Shown in pieces: positions 43,762 through 53,290 of a DNA stretch of 64,000 bases. Numbering within the stretch: the first letter of the stretch is position 1; each line of letters begins with the position of its first letter. The translations under genes were made by a program, and so were the position numbers. A model generated the notes under the pieces. That model was given only the letters and a program-made list of their open reading frames with translations. It did no database searches and was not told the origin of the DNA. Source of the DNA: GCA-002728855 sp036340635 (GTDB lineage: Bacteria > Bacteroidota > Bacteroidia > Flavobacteriales > Flavobacteriaceae); assembly GCA_036340635.1 (NCBI GenBank), contig JAYYYF010000021.1, positions 54,231 to 118,230 of the forward strand, given 5' to 3'.

Positions 43762-46395
43762 ATGGCTATTCCATCTAAATTTATTTCGAAAACAGTTGAA
43801 GAAAAATGGTATTCATACTGGATGGATAATCATTTTTTTGATTCAAAACCAGATTCTAGAGAGCCATATACTATAGTGATACCACCCCCTAATGTTACAG
43901 GAGTTCTTCACATGGGGCACATGCTCAATAATACATTACAGGACATCTTGATAAGACGTGCAAGAATGAAGGGACTCAATGCTTGTTGGGTTCCAGGAAC
44001 TGATCATGCTTCGATTGCTACTGAGGCTAAAGTCGTAGAAAAATTAAAAAAGGATGGGATTAAAAAAAGTGATTTGTCTCGAGATGCTTTTCTAAAACAT
44101 GCATGGGAATGGACGAATCAATACGGAGGAATAATATTGGATCAATTAAAAAAGCTTGGATGTTCATGTGATTGGGGAAGGACAAGATTTACATTAGATC
44201 CTAAAATGTCGGAATCTGTAATTAAAGTTTTTATAGATCTTTATGAGAGAGATTTAATTTATCGAGGTTATCGTATGTTAAATTGGGATCCAGAGGCGAA
44301 AACTACTCTTTCAGAGGAAGAAGTATTATATGAAGAAAAAGAAGGAAAATTATATCATATAGCTTATCCGTTGTATGATTCAGAAGAAAGGATTATAATT
44401 GCTACAACAAGACCGGAAACACTTTTAGGAGATACAGCTGTTTGTATAAATCCGAAAGATGAAAGGTATTCGCATTTGGCTGGCCAAAGTGTTCTAATCC
44501 CAATTGTTAATAGAAAGGCTCCAATCATTCAAGATGATTATGTTGACATTGATTTTGGAACAGGTTGTTTAAAGGTTACACCTGCACACGATTTTAATGA
44601 CAATATTTTGGGAGAAAAACATAATCTTGAACTAATAGATATTTTTAATTCTGATGCAACTATAAATCAAAATGGATTGCATTATGCAGGTCAGGATCGT
44701 TTTCTAGTTAGAAAAAAAATAGTGGAGGAATTGAAAGAAAAAGGATTATTAGTGAAAGAAGAAAAATATTTACATAAAGTTGCAATTTCTGAAAGGACAA
44801 AAGTAGTTATTGAACCTCGTCTTTCTAAACAATGGTTTTTAAAAATGGAGGAATTAGCGAAACCTGCTATAAAAGCTGTCATGAAAAATAATGAAATCAA
44901 ATTAGTGCCAGAAAAATTTGTCAATACTTATAGGCATTGGATGGAGAATATTAAGGATTGGAATATTTCCAGACAGCTTTGGTGGGGGCATCAGATTCCA
45001 GCTTATTATTATGGTGAAGGTGACCAGGATTTTATTGTTTCAGATTCTAAAGAAAAAGCGCTTGAGGAAGCAAAGAAAAAATCAAAAAACCCAAACTTAA
45101 ATTTGGATGATTTGAATCGTGATGAAGATGTTTTAGATACATGGTTTTCATCATGGATTTGGCCAATTTCAGTATTCAATGGAATATTAGATCCTGAAAA
45201 TAATGAAATCAAGTACTATTATCCTACCCAAGATCTTGTAACAGGCCCAGACATATTGTTTTTCTGGGTAGCACGGATGATTATGTCTGGATATGAATTT
45301 AGAAAAGAAAAACCTTTTTCAAATGTCTACTTTACTGGACTAGTCAGAGATAAGTTTGGAAAGAAAATGTCAAAGCAACTAGGCAATTCACCGGATGCAG
45401 TAGAATTAATTAATGTTTATGGTGCAGATGCAGTAAGAGTTGGACTAATGCTTAGTTCAAATGCTGGGAATGATTTGCTTTTTGACGAGACTTTATGCAG
45501 ACAAGGTAAAAATTTTGCTAATAAGATTTGGAATGCATATAGATTAGTTGGCGGATGGAAGGTTCAAAAATCAATAAAAACTTCTGAATCAAACATGGTT
45601 GCTATTGAATGGTTTAAAAACTTATCTTTTAAAGTTGTCCAGTTAGTTGAAGATCATTTTAGCAAGTACCGAATTTCAGATGCTTTAATGACCCTTTACA
45701 AATTTATTTGGGAAGAATTTTGTTCTTGGTTTCTCGAGATAGTAAAACCTGATCAGAATGATTTAATTGATTCAAAAACATTGAATGAAACAAAAGAAAT
45801 TTTTGAGAATAATTTAAAACTTTTGGCTCCTTTTATGCCTTTTTTGAGTGAAGAGATATGGCATTTAATTTCTAAAAGAGAGACTGATCAAGCTTTGATT
45901 ATTTCTTCTTGGCCTTTAAAAAATTCTTACAACACTAAAATAATTGATGATTTTGAACTGGTTAAACAAATTATTATAGGAATTAGAAATTTTAGAAAAG
46001 AAAAAAGTATTGGATTTAAAGCTAAATTAACTCTAATCACATCTTCAAAAATTAATCCTCGATATATTGATATAATAAAAAAAATGGGTGGATTAGAAAG
46101 CATAGAAGATTTTAAAAATTTTAAAAATGAAAACTTAAATTCTTTTCGTATAGATAATCTTGAGTTTTTTATTCCTTCTTCGTCTATCAAAATAGATCAA
46201 GAAAATGAAAAACTTAAAATTGAAAAAGAATTGGAGTATGCTGTAGGTTTTCTTAAGTCCGTTGAAAAGAAATTGTCAGACAAAAAATTTGTATCAAATG
46301 CTCCTCAGAAAGTTATAGATGTTGAAAGAAAGAAAAAGAATGATATAAAACTAAAGATTTCTTTATTAAAAAAGGGACTTTCTCAATTTAATTAA
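43762..46395 (+). CDS. valS: Valyl-tRNA synthetase
   Basis: An 877-residue class Ia synthetase. HMGH (residues 50-53) is the HIGH motif and KMSKQ (535-539) the KMSKS motif, with Gln in the last place. The editing (CP1) domain lies around 190-350 with TTRPETLLGD. The C-terminal anticodon domain and coiled coil (after 800, KLKIEKELEYAVGFLKSVEKKL) are present. Its stop and the psd stop overlap by eight bases tail to tail. Confidence 0.96.
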   Translation: MAIPSKFISKTVEEKWYSYWMDNHFFDSKPDSREPYTIVIPPPNVTGVLHMGHMLNNTLQDILIRRARMKGLNACWVPGTDHASIATEAKVVEKLKKDGIKKSDLSRDAFLKHAWEWTNQYGGIILDQLKKLGCSCDWGRTRFTLDPKMSESVIKVFIDLYERDLIYRGYRMLNWDPEAKTTLSEEEVLYEEKEGKLYHIAYPLYDSEERIIIATTRPETLLGDTAVCINPKDERYSHLAGQSVLIPIVNRKAPIIQDDYVDIDFGTGCLKVTPAHDFNDNILGEKHNLELIDIFNSDATINQNGLHYAGQDRFLVRKKIVEELKEKGLLVKEEKYLHKVAISERTKVVIEPRLSKQWFLKMEELAKPAIKAVMKNNEIKLVPEKFVNTYRHWMENIKDWNISRQLWWGHQIPAYYYGEGDQDFIVSDSKEKALEEAKKKSKNPNLNLDDLNRDEDVLDTWFSSWIWPISVFNGILDPENNEIKYYYPTQDLVTGPDILFFWVARMIMSGYEFRKEKPFSNVYFTGLVRDKFGKKMSKQLGNSPDAVELINVYGADAVRVGLMLSSNAGNDLLFDETLCRQGKNFANKIWNAYRLVGGWKVQKSIKTSESNMVAIEWFKNLSFKVVQLVEDHFSKYRISDALMTLYKFIWEEFCSWFLEIVKPDQNDLIDSKTLNETKEIFENNLKLLAPFMPFLSEEIWHLISKRETDQALIISSWPLKNSYNTKIIDDFELVKQIIIGIRNFRKEKSIGFKAKLTLITSSKINPRYIDIIKKMGGLESIEDFKNFKNENLNSFRIDNLEFFIPSSSIKIDQENEKLKIEKELEYAVGFLKSVEKKLSDKKFVSNAPQKVIDVERKKKNDIKLKISLLKKGLSQFN

Positions 46396-47047
46396 CAAAC
46401 TTAGAGGCTATTAGAGTAATACCTCCCTTAACCTTCTGACCAATAGTAACATCAATTTTTGTCTTGGTAGGGAGAAACAAGTCTATTCTTGATCCAAATT
46501 TTATAAATCCTGCATCTTCTCCTTGTTTGACATCCATACCATTTTTTGCATAATTGACAATTCTTCTTGCAACGGCTCCCGCAATTTGTCTATACAATAT
46601 TTCGCCCATGGTTTTGTTTTTCAAAACAATTGTTGTTCTTTCATTTTTTTTAGAAGATTTTGGGTGCCACGCAACTAAGTATTTTCCTGAATGATATTTG
46701 TTAAAAATCACTTTCCCACTTATTGGATATCTAGTTACATGGACATTTAATGGAGACATAAAAATAGATATTTGCAATTTTTTTTCGTTAAAGTACTCTT
46801 CTTCAAACACTTCTTGGATTATAACAATTTTTCCATCTGCTGGTGCTATCACATGATTTTTATTAGGATTTGTTTCCCTTTTTGGATTTCTAAAAAATTG
46901 TAGTATAAGTATTAATAATAATAAGGAAGTTGTTTGTATCACTTTTTTTAAAATTTCATTTTCAATGAAAAACTCAGAAAAAATAGATAATCCACTGGTT
47001 AAGAAAAAAGTGACAAGTATTATTTTAAATCCTTCCCTATGAAACAT
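46388..47047 (-). CDS. psd: Phosphatidylserine decarboxylase family protein
   Basis: A 219-residue short-type proenzyme that makes phosphatidylethanolamine. MFHREGFKII is the usual start, one or two membrane helices (about 8-48) anchor it, and VIAPADGKIV, MSPLNVHVTRYPISG and KFGSRIDLFLP are conserved. Self-cleavage between Gly and Ser in FGSR would yield the pyruvoyl subunit. It overlaps cdsA by 11 bases, joining two steps of phospholipid synthesis. Confidence 0.92.
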   Translation of the reverse strand: MFHREGFKIILVTFFLTSGLSIFSEFFIENEILKKVIQTTSLLLLILILQFFRNPKRETNPNKNHVIAPADGKIVIIQEVFEEEYFNEKKLQISIFMSPLNVHVTRYPISGKVIFNKYHSGKYLVAWHPKSSKKNERTTIVLKNKTMGEILYRQIAGAVARRIVNYAKNGMDVKQGEDAGFIKFGSRIDLFLPTKTKIDVTIGQKVKGGITLIASKFVN

Positions 47048-47843
47048 GATTTTTAATTAATATAACTAAATAAACCCATGGAGCTGTCAGTAATATGCTA
47101 TCCATACGATCATAAAATCCTCCATGACCAGGTATAATTGAGCCGCTGTTTTTAACTTTTGCAAGGCGTTTGAATTTTGATTGAATTAGATCTCCATATA
47201 GATTTAAAAGTGGAATGATAATGGTCAATATTATGATTAATTTTTTTTCTATCGGGTATTCAAAATAGATAAATAAATAAGAGGAAAAAAGACAGCACAG
47301 AATTCCCCCTAAAAGACCTTCCCAAGATTTTTTTGGAGAAATACTTTTAAAAAGTAAATTTTTACCGAACAAGACACCGAATAAATAGGCAAATGTATTG
47401 TTAACCCAAGTAAGTAAATACAAAAATATCAAAATGTATGGATCGTATTCATCATTAGATTGAGTTAATGCGATAATAAAAAATCCCGAAAGGGTAATAT
47501 AGAAAATACTCAGTAGATTTTTCGCATAGTTTTTATTTATTAGATTAAATTGATTATATAACCATACAATTAATAAAATGTGGAAAAATAAAGTAGGGAA
47601 CAAAATAAATTTTAAATAATCATTATATATAAAATTTGATTGAATAAAAACCCCCCAAATAATAATTAAAAAAATATAAGGAACAAGAGCTTTATGATTA
47701 ATTAGCTTTTGAAATTCAAAAACTGTAAGACCAACAAAAAGAAGTAAAATTAAATAAAAGGCAATTTGATTATAAAGAAGAGATCCTATAATTGCAATAG
47801 CATAAACTGAGCCCGAAAGAGCTCTAATAAAGATTTCCTTCAT
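47037..47843 (-). CDS. cdsA: Phosphatidate cytidylyltransferase
   Basis: A 268-residue, roughly eight-helix membrane enzyme that makes CDP-diacylglycerol. The signature SPKKSWEGLLGGI followed by GDLIQSKFKRLAKVKNSGSIIPGHGGFYDRMDS is complete, including the paired aspartates. It lies in the five-gene minus-strand unit rsfS-ftsH-LUD-cdsA-psd. Confidence 0.94.
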   Translation of the reverse strand: MKEIFIRALSGSVYAIAIIGSLLYNQIAFYLILLLFVGLTVFEFQKLINHKALVPYIFLIIIWGVFIQSNFIYNDYLKFILFPTLFFHILLIVWLYNQFNLINKNYAKNLLSIFYITLSGFFIIALTQSNDEYDPYILIFLYLLTWVNNTFAYLFGVLFGKNLLFKSISPKKSWEGLLGGILCCLFSSYLFIYFEYPIEKKLIIILTIIIPLLNLYGDLIQSKFKRLAKVKNSGSIIPGHGGFYDRMDSILLTAPWVYLVILIKNHVS

Positions 47844-47847
47844 TTAA

Positions 47848-48441
47848 TTACTCATCTTGTAATAACAAATATATATTTTTGGCACTATTGCCATAGGATA
47901 AAAAATCATTTTCTTCAATTAATTTTTTTGGCTTTAAAGTTGTAATATTTGAAGGGACTTTCTTTGAGTATTTATTTTTAAGCTTAGTCATACCGGCACT
48001 CACATCTGTTACAATTTGATTAATACTTGATAAAACAATTATGTTTATTGGCAACTCATTAAGTTTATAGTTACTTAATTGTTCATTACTTATTAAAATA
48101 CTGCCTTTATTTGCAACAAGGTATTCACAACTTGTAAGGAAAACAGAGGATTCATCTGGCTTTAAGTTTAAAAAATTCTTGCTAATTCTAAATCTTAAAA
48201 TTAGGTCTTCATTATTACAATAAATCTCTCTTTCTGACCAGTTATTTTCCTGTAGAATATTATTAAAATAATTATCCGTTTCAGAAGCATTTTCACAAAA
48301 AATAAATTTGCCTCCTTTTTTTGTAAAATTCTTTGCAAATAAAATTTCTACTGGATCTCTTTTTTTAGGCAGGAATGGGCTTTCCTCTTTAGAATCCTCT
48401 GATTTTTTTTTCTTTCTAGAAAAAATGTTCCAAAAACTCAC
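47848..48441 (-). CDS. LUD (LutB/LutC-like) domain protein
   Basis: A 197-residue cytoplasmic protein. A basic N-terminus (SRKKKKSED) precedes an LUD fold visible as VFLTSCEYLVANKGSILIS and LPINIIVLSSINQIVTDVSAGM. Related Lut proteins take part in lactate use, but the small stand-alone member between ftsH and cdsA is a flavobacterial constant without a known role. It starts at GTG 48441. Confidence 0.8.
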   Translation of the reverse strand: MSFWNIFSRKKKKSEDSKEESPFLPKKRDPVEILFAKNFTKKGGKFIFCENASETDNYFNNILQENNWSEREIYCNNEDLILRFRISKNFLNLKPDESSVFLTSCEYLVANKGSILISNEQLSNYKLNELPINIIVLSSINQIVTDVSAGMTKLKNKYSKKVPSNITTLKPKKLIEENDFLSYGNSAKNIYLLLQDE

Positions 48442-48444
48442 CTT

Positions 48445-50397
48445 CTATTTAGAACTTTTCCTAGTTTTCAAACTAGGGTTTGACTTTTTTTCACTCTCAA
48501 ATGGTCTTCTACCCAAAATGGTAGTCAAATCATCTTTAAAAATCACTTCTTTTTCAAGTAATCTTTCAGCCAATTTTATTAAATCAGCTTTATTTTTCTT
48601 GAGTATATCACAGGCACGTTTGTATTGTCTTTCAATTATAGCTGAAATTTCCTCGTCTATTTTTTGCGCTGTCTTTTCTGAATATGGTTTTGTAAAGTTA
48701 TAATCAGATTGACCGGATGAATCATGATATGTTATATTCCCTAGAGCTGCATTAAGGCCATAAACCGAAACCATTGCTCTTGCTTGTCTTGTCACTTTTT
48801 CTAAATCACTTAAGGCCCCAGTTGATATTTTATTAAACATTATCTTTTCAGCAGCTCTACCACCCAAAGCAGCACACATTTCATCTAGCATTTGTTCAGA
48901 TCTAAGAATTAATCTTTCTTCAGGAAGGTACCAAGCAGCTCCAAGTGAGTGTCCCCTAGGAACAATCGTTACTTTAACAAGGGGGGCAGCATATTTTAAT
49001 AACCAGCTAACTGTCGCGTGACCAGCTTCATGAAAAGCAATAGTTTTTTTCTCTTCTTCGCTAATTATTTTATTCTTTTTTTCAAGTCCACCAACTATTC
49101 TATCTACTGCATCAAGAAAATCCTGTTTACCAACTGATTTACGACTTTTCCTTGCAGCAATTAATGCAGATTCATTACAAACGTTTGCTATATCTGCTCC
49201 AGAGAATCCAGGAGTTTGTCTTGCTAAAAAATCTACATCAAGTGTTTTTGTTACTCTTAATGGCTTTAAATGAACCTGGAAAATTTCTTTGCGTTCATTT
49301 AAGTCTGGGAGATCTACGTATATTTGTCGGTCAAATCTACCGGCTCTCATTAAAGCTTTATCTAAAACATCTGCTCGATTAGTTGCTGCCACAACAATTA
49401 CATTTGTATTAGTATCAAAGCCATCCATTTCAGTCAACAACTGATTTAAAGTATTTTCTCTTTCATCATTTGAACCTGTAAAATTATTTTTACCACGCGC
49501 TCTTCCAATGGCATCAATTTCATCAATGAAAATGATTGCTGGTGATTTGTCTTTTGCCTGCTTAAAAAGATCTCGAACTCTGGAAGCTCCAACACCAACA
49601 AACATTTCAACAAAATCAGAACCAGAAAGAGAGAAAAAAGGAACTTTTGCTTCTCCTGCAACTGCTTTGGCTAATAGAGTTTTACCTGTCCCTGGAGGGC
49701 CAATTAAAAGGGCTCCTTTAGGTATTTTACCTCCCAACTTAGTATACTTTTGAGGATTTTTTAAAAAATCAACAATTTCTTGCACCTCTTCTTTGGCTTC
49801 TTTCAAACCTGCAACATCTTTGAAAGAAGTTCTTACATTAGTATTTTGATCAAAAAGCCTAGCTTTTGATTTCCCTATATTAAATATTTGGCTTCCAGCA
49901 CCTCCCGAAGATCCTGACATTCTTCTCATTAAGAAAATCCATACGGCAATAATAACTATAATAGGAATAAAACTTATAATCATGTCTATCCATCTATTTT
50001 CAATTGTTTGGAATTCATATCTAAATGCAATACCATTTTCTTCTGCTTTTTCAAGCTTTCTTTGGAAAAGTTCTAGATTACCTACCTCAAACTGGTAATG
50101 AGGACCATCAAGATTTTCTTGACCTAGAAAATTCCTTGATTTTATACCATTATGTTCACTTTTTACAATGGCATTTTTATTTATTGTTACTCTAGCTAAA
50201 TTTTTATTTATTACAACTACTTCTTCTACATCTCCATTAAAAAGGAATTTCTCAAAATTTGAAATATCAGTTTTCTTTAAATTTTGCCATTTATTTTCAC
50301 CACCAAACATACTTATTCCAAGAAGAATAGAAATAATTATTCCATATATCCAGTATGAGTTAAATGTAGGTTTTTCTTGATTGTTTTTTTTCGCCAT
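48445..50397 (-). CDS. ftsH: ATP-dependent zinc metalloprotease FtsH
   Basis: A 650-residue membrane AAA+ protease that removes damaged membrane proteins. Two transmembrane helices (about 15-32 and 140-160) flank a periplasmic domain. Walker A GPPGTGKT starts at 233 and DEIDAIGRARG is Walker B. The zinc site is H456-E457-x-x-H460 in FHEAGHATVSW. The ATG at 50397 (MAKKNNQEKP) is the natural start; in-frame sequence to 50460 belongs to rsfS in another frame. Confidence 0.96.
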   Translation of the reverse strand: MAKKNNQEKPTFNSYWIYGIIISILLGISMFGGENKWQNLKKTDISNFEKFLFNGDVEEVVVINKNLARVTINKNAIVKSEHNGIKSRNFLGQENLDGPHYQFEVGNLELFQRKLEKAEENGIAFRYEFQTIENRWIDMIISFIPIIVIIAVWIFLMRRMSGSSGGAGSQIFNIGKSKARLFDQNTNVRTSFKDVAGLKEAKEEVQEIVDFLKNPQKYTKLGGKIPKGALLIGPPGTGKTLLAKAVAGEAKVPFFSLSGSDFVEMFVGVGASRVRDLFKQAKDKSPAIIFIDEIDAIGRARGKNNFTGSNDERENTLNQLLTEMDGFDTNTNVIVVAATNRADVLDKALMRAGRFDRQIYVDLPDLNERKEIFQVHLKPLRVTKTLDVDFLARQTPGFSGADIANVCNESALIAARKSRKSVGKQDFLDAVDRIVGGLEKKNKIISEEEKKTIAFHEAGHATVSWLLKYAAPLVKVTIVPRGHSLGAAWYLPEERLILRSEQMLDEMCAALGGRAAEKIMFNKISTGALSDLEKVTRQARAMVSVYGLNAALGNITYHDSSGQSDYNFTKPYSEKTAQKIDEEISAIIERQYKRACDILKKNKADLIKLAERLLEKEVIFKDDLTTILGRRPFESEKKSNPSLKTRKSSK

Positions 50398-50401
50398 TTT
50401 T

Positions 50402-50773
50402 TTAATAACTAGAAGTGATTTTTTTTGTTTTTGCATCACCCCAAAGTGATTCAAGATCATAAAACTCTCTTATGTGCTTTTGAAAGACATGAACAACCAC
50501 ATCTATATAGTCTAGTAGGACCCATTCTGAATTTTCAAGTCCTTCAATATGATAAGGCTTTTCCTTCACTTTTTTACTTACATTTTTTTTAATTGAACCT
50601 GTTATGGCACTGACATGTGTATTTGAGGTACCTGAGCATAAAATAAAATGTGAACAGACTGAATTATCTATTTTTTCAAAATCGAGTAATTTAACATCAA
50701 CACCTTTGACATTATTAATTCCCAAAACAATACTGTCTATTAGTTCTTTTAAATTAGAATTAAGTTTTACCAT
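50402..50773 (-). CDS. rsfS: Ribosomal silencing factor RsfS
   Basis: A 123-residue protein that binds uL14 and blocks subunit joining in poor conditions. LIDSIVLGINNVKGVDVKLLDF, FILCSGTSNTHVSAI, GLENSEWVLLDYIDVVVHVFQKHIREFYDLESLWGDA match the family along its length. The ATG at 50773 (MVKLNSNLKEL) is the family start; an in-frame start at 50941 would run into birA on the other strand. Confidence 0.93.
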   Translation of the reverse strand: MVKLNSNLKELIDSIVLGINNVKGVDVKLLDFEKIDNSVCSHFILCSGTSNTHVSAITGSIKKNVSKKVKEKPYHIEGLENSEWVLLDYIDVVVHVFQKHIREFYDLESLWGDAKTKKITSSY

Positions 50774-50828
50774 TAAATATTTTAATTTTACAAATTTATT
50801 ACTTTTTAAATTCCAAACGCTTGAATTT

Positions 50829-51566
50829 ATGTCCAATTTCAATATAATCAAACTTAATGCCATAACTTCTACAAATGATTGGCTGAAACAAAAGTATGAT
50901 AAAAACAAATGTAGGGATGGAGATTTAGTATGGGCTAACAAACAAACAAAGGGTAGAGGTCAAAAGGACAAAGTATGGATTTCTGAACCAGGAAAAAATT
51001 TAACCTTCAGCTTTTTTAAAGTACTAAAAAAATTAGAGGCAAATGATCAATTTATCATTAATTGTTCAGTTTCTTTGGCAATTATAAATGCATTAAAAAA
51101 AATTTATGTCCCAAAAATGTCTTTGAAATGGCCAAACGACATTTTGTCAGAAAACAAAAAAATTTGTGGTATTTTGATTGAGAATTTTGTTAAAGGGGGT
51201 GTTATTTCAGGAACTATTGTTGGGGTTGGCTTAAATGTAAATCAAATTGATTTTGAAAATCTTGATGGTGCTAGTTCTATTTTAAATCAAACCAAAAAAG
51301 AGTTTAACTTAGAATTTGTTTTAAATCTATTGCTAGATTCTTTTGAAGAAAGTTTTAGACATTGCAAAAGAAAAAATAAGAAACATTTAATTAAAGAATA
51401 TGAAAAGTTACTTTTTGGTAAAAACCAAATTTATAAGTTTCAAATTGGGCATAACATTTTCGATGCAATTATAAAGGGAGTCAATTTGGATGGCAAACTA
51501 ATTGTTCAAAATAAAGAAGATGAAATTGTTATGTTTTCAAGTTCTACAATTAAAATGTTTTACTAG
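50829..51566 (+). CDS. birA: Biotin--[acetyl-CoA-carboxylase] ligase
   Basis: A 245-residue mono-functional ligase without the DNA-binding domain of E. coli BirA. STNDWLKQ, ANKQTKGRGQKDKVWISEPGKNLTFS holds the GRG(R/Q) adenylate loop, LKWPNDI binds biotin and ATP, and GVGLNVNQ is conserved. The C-terminal SH3-like cap is present. It is divergent from rsfS (55 bases). The last bases CTAG also contain the pyrE stop on the other strand. Confidence 0.93.
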   Translation: MSNFNIIKLNAITSTNDWLKQKYDKNKCRDGDLVWANKQTKGRGQKDKVWISEPGKNLTFSFFKVLKKLEANDQFIINCSVSLAIINALKKIYVPKMSLKWPNDILSENKKICGILIENFVKGGVISGTIVGVGLNVNQIDFENLDGASSILNQTKKEFNLEFVLNLLLDSFEESFRHCKRKNKKHLIKEYEKLLFGKNQIYKFQIGHNIFDAIIKGVNLDGKLIVQNKEDEIVMFSSSTIKMFY

Positions 51567-52207
51567 ATTGGACTCCATTCAGAAGGATTATTTCTCCAAG
51601 AACTTAGCAGGCTAACCTCATTCGGACTTATGTAGTCCTCTTTTACTGCTTGATCAATTAAATAATCGTAATTAGAAAGCGTATTGACCTTAATGTTTTC
51701 AGATTTGAACTTTTCTATAGTAGAATTAAACCCATAAGTAAAAATGGCAATGATTCCCTTGACTATCATTCCATTATCTCTTAGAGTATTTATTGCATTT
51801 AAACTACTCATACCTGTTGAAATAAGATCTTCAACAACTATTACATTTTTATTTTTATTTACGCTTCCTTCTATTTGATTTTTTTCACCATGTTTTTTAG
51901 GTTCAGGCCTAACATATATAAAAGGAGAATCTAATTCATTTGCAACTAATGCGCCAATCCCTATTGCCCCTGTTGCTACTCCAGCAATAATATTTTTTCC
52001 GCCATGAAGAGATAAAATTTGATTCGCAATTGCTTTTGATATGTAATTTCTAATTTTAGGATATGACAAAGCAAGCCTATTGTCACAGTATATAGGAGAT
52101 TTCCACCCACTTGACCATTGAAAAAAATTTTTTGTATTCAATTTTATTGCATTTATTTGTAACAAATATTTTGAAGTTTGCTCTGCTATATTTTCATCGT
52201 AAACCAT
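51563..52207 (-). CDS. pyrE: Orotate phosphoribosyltransferase
   Basis: A 214-residue pyrimidine-biosynthesis enzyme that joins orotate and PRPP. FQWSSGWKSPIYCDNRLALSYP is the N-terminal orotate-binding block, KKHGEKNQIEG the flexible loop and VIVVEDLISTGMSSL the PRPP-binding motif. It is convergent and overlapping with birA, and divergent from a NUDIX gene eight bases away. Confidence 0.94.
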   Translation of the reverse strand: MVYDENIAEQTSKYLLQINAIKLNTKNFFQWSSGWKSPIYCDNRLALSYPKIRNYISKAIANQILSLHGGKNIIAGVATGAIGIGALVANELDSPFIYVRPEPKKHGEKNQIEGSVNKNKNVIVVEDLISTGMSSLNAINTLRDNGMIVKGIIAIFTYGFNSTIEKFKSENIKVNTLSNYDYLIDQAVKEDYISPNEVSLLSSWRNNPSEWSPI

Positions 52208-52215
52208 ATATGTAA

Positions 52216-52812
52216 ATGTATAAAGTTTTTTTCAATCAAAAACCTTTAATTCTTACTACAGAAATAATTAAAAATGATGATAGCTGTCCTCTTTTTTATA
52301 TTAAGTTTTCTGTGACAGAAAAAATTGTTTCGGCTTTAAAAAAGAAAAGCATAAATTCTGTTATTCTTTATCATCCAAAAAAAGACAAACTGGAAATACA
52401 TTTTAATAAACTATTCCCTCAAGTTGAAGCTGCAGGAGGATTAGTAATTAACGAATCGAATCAATATTTACTTATATATAGAAATAATAAGTGGGATCTT
52501 CCAAAGGGGAGAATGTTTAAAAAAGAAATGATTATAGATGCTGCAAAAAGAGAGGTAGAGGAAGAAACTTCAGTTAAAGATTTGATTGTGTTAAAAAAAC
52601 TTCCTATAACTCATCATATTTTCAAGAGGAATCATAAGTATAAACATAAGAAAACATATTGGTACTTAATGAAAACTTCATATAATGGCAAGTTGATTCC
52701 TCAAGCGAAGGAGGGTATTAAAAAAGCTGTTTGGAAAGATAAAAGTGAAATTAATGTACTTATGAAAAATGCCTATAAAAACATTGAAATATTATTTGAT
52801 CAAGTTTTGTAG
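52216..52812 (+). CDS. NUDIX hydrolase
   Basis: A 198-residue protein. After about 65 residues of unassigned N-terminal sequence, a NUDIX fold begins at AAGGLVINESNQYLLI. The NUDIX box runs from GRMFKKE to REVEEETSV and keeps all the metal-binding glutamates, but Ser replaces the usual second-last Gly. The substrate is unknown; cleanup of nucleoside diphosphates linked to X is the family theme. The gene pair with pyrE is common in flavobacteria. Confidence 0.85.
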   Translation: MYKVFFNQKPLILTTEIIKNDDSCPLFYIKFSVTEKIVSALKKKSINSVILYHPKKDKLEIHFNKLFPQVEAAGGLVINESNQYLLIYRNNKWDLPKGRMFKKEMIIDAAKREVEEETSVKDLIVLKKLPITHHIFKRNHKYKHKKTYWYLMKTSYNGKLIPQAKEGIKKAVWKDKSEINVLMKNAYKNIEILFDQVL

Positions 52813-52832
52813 TTTTATTTAGTATTGGTAAA

Positions 52833-53285
52833 TCAAAGAATTACGTTATTTGGGACCAAATGTTTGTAGTCTCCATTGTGTGCAATAATTTCTCTAACTA
52901 TACTACTGCTAATATATGATGTGCTTGGAGATGTAAGTAAAAAAACAGTTTCTATACCTGAAAGTTTTCTATTGGTAAGGGCTATTGTTTTCTCAAATTC
53001 AAAATCTCCAGGATTTCTAACTCCTCTAATAATAAAATCGGCATTTTTTTTCTTGCAAAAATCTATAGTTAAGCCTTTAAAACTTTCAATTTCAATAGAT
53101 CCAATTTTTTCAAAAGTATTTTTAACAAATTCCATTCGCTTATCTAAAGGGAACATATATTTTTTTTCACTATTTGTTCCAACGGCAATTAGAACCTTAT
53201 CAAACAAGTTTAAGCTTCTTTTTACAATATCACAATGACCTAAGGTAATGGGATCAAATGAACCAGGGAAAACAGCAATTTTCAT
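52833..53285 (-). CDS. coaD: Pantetheine-phosphate adenylyltransferase
   Basis: A 150-residue enzyme for the penultimate step of coenzyme A synthesis. FPGSFDPITLGHCDI has the TxGH nucleotidyl-transferase motif with His17, FIIRGVRNPGDFEFE binds substrate, and SSSIVRE is the C-terminal ISSS(x)IRE motif. It lies five bases downstream of ddl. Confidence 0.95.
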   Translation of the reverse strand: MKIAVFPGSFDPITLGHCDIVKRSLNLFDKVLIAVGTNSEKKYMFPLDKRMEFVKNTFEKIGSIEIESFKGLTIDFCKKKNADFIIRGVRNPGDFEFEKTIALTNRKLSGIETVFLLTSPSTSYISSSIVREIIAHNGDYKHLVPNNVIL

Positions 53286-53290
53286 TAATT

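Noticed and set aside
50604..50828. Upstream extension of birA
   Set aside because: It is antisense to conserved rsfS codons; the ATG at 50829 matches biotin ligase starts.
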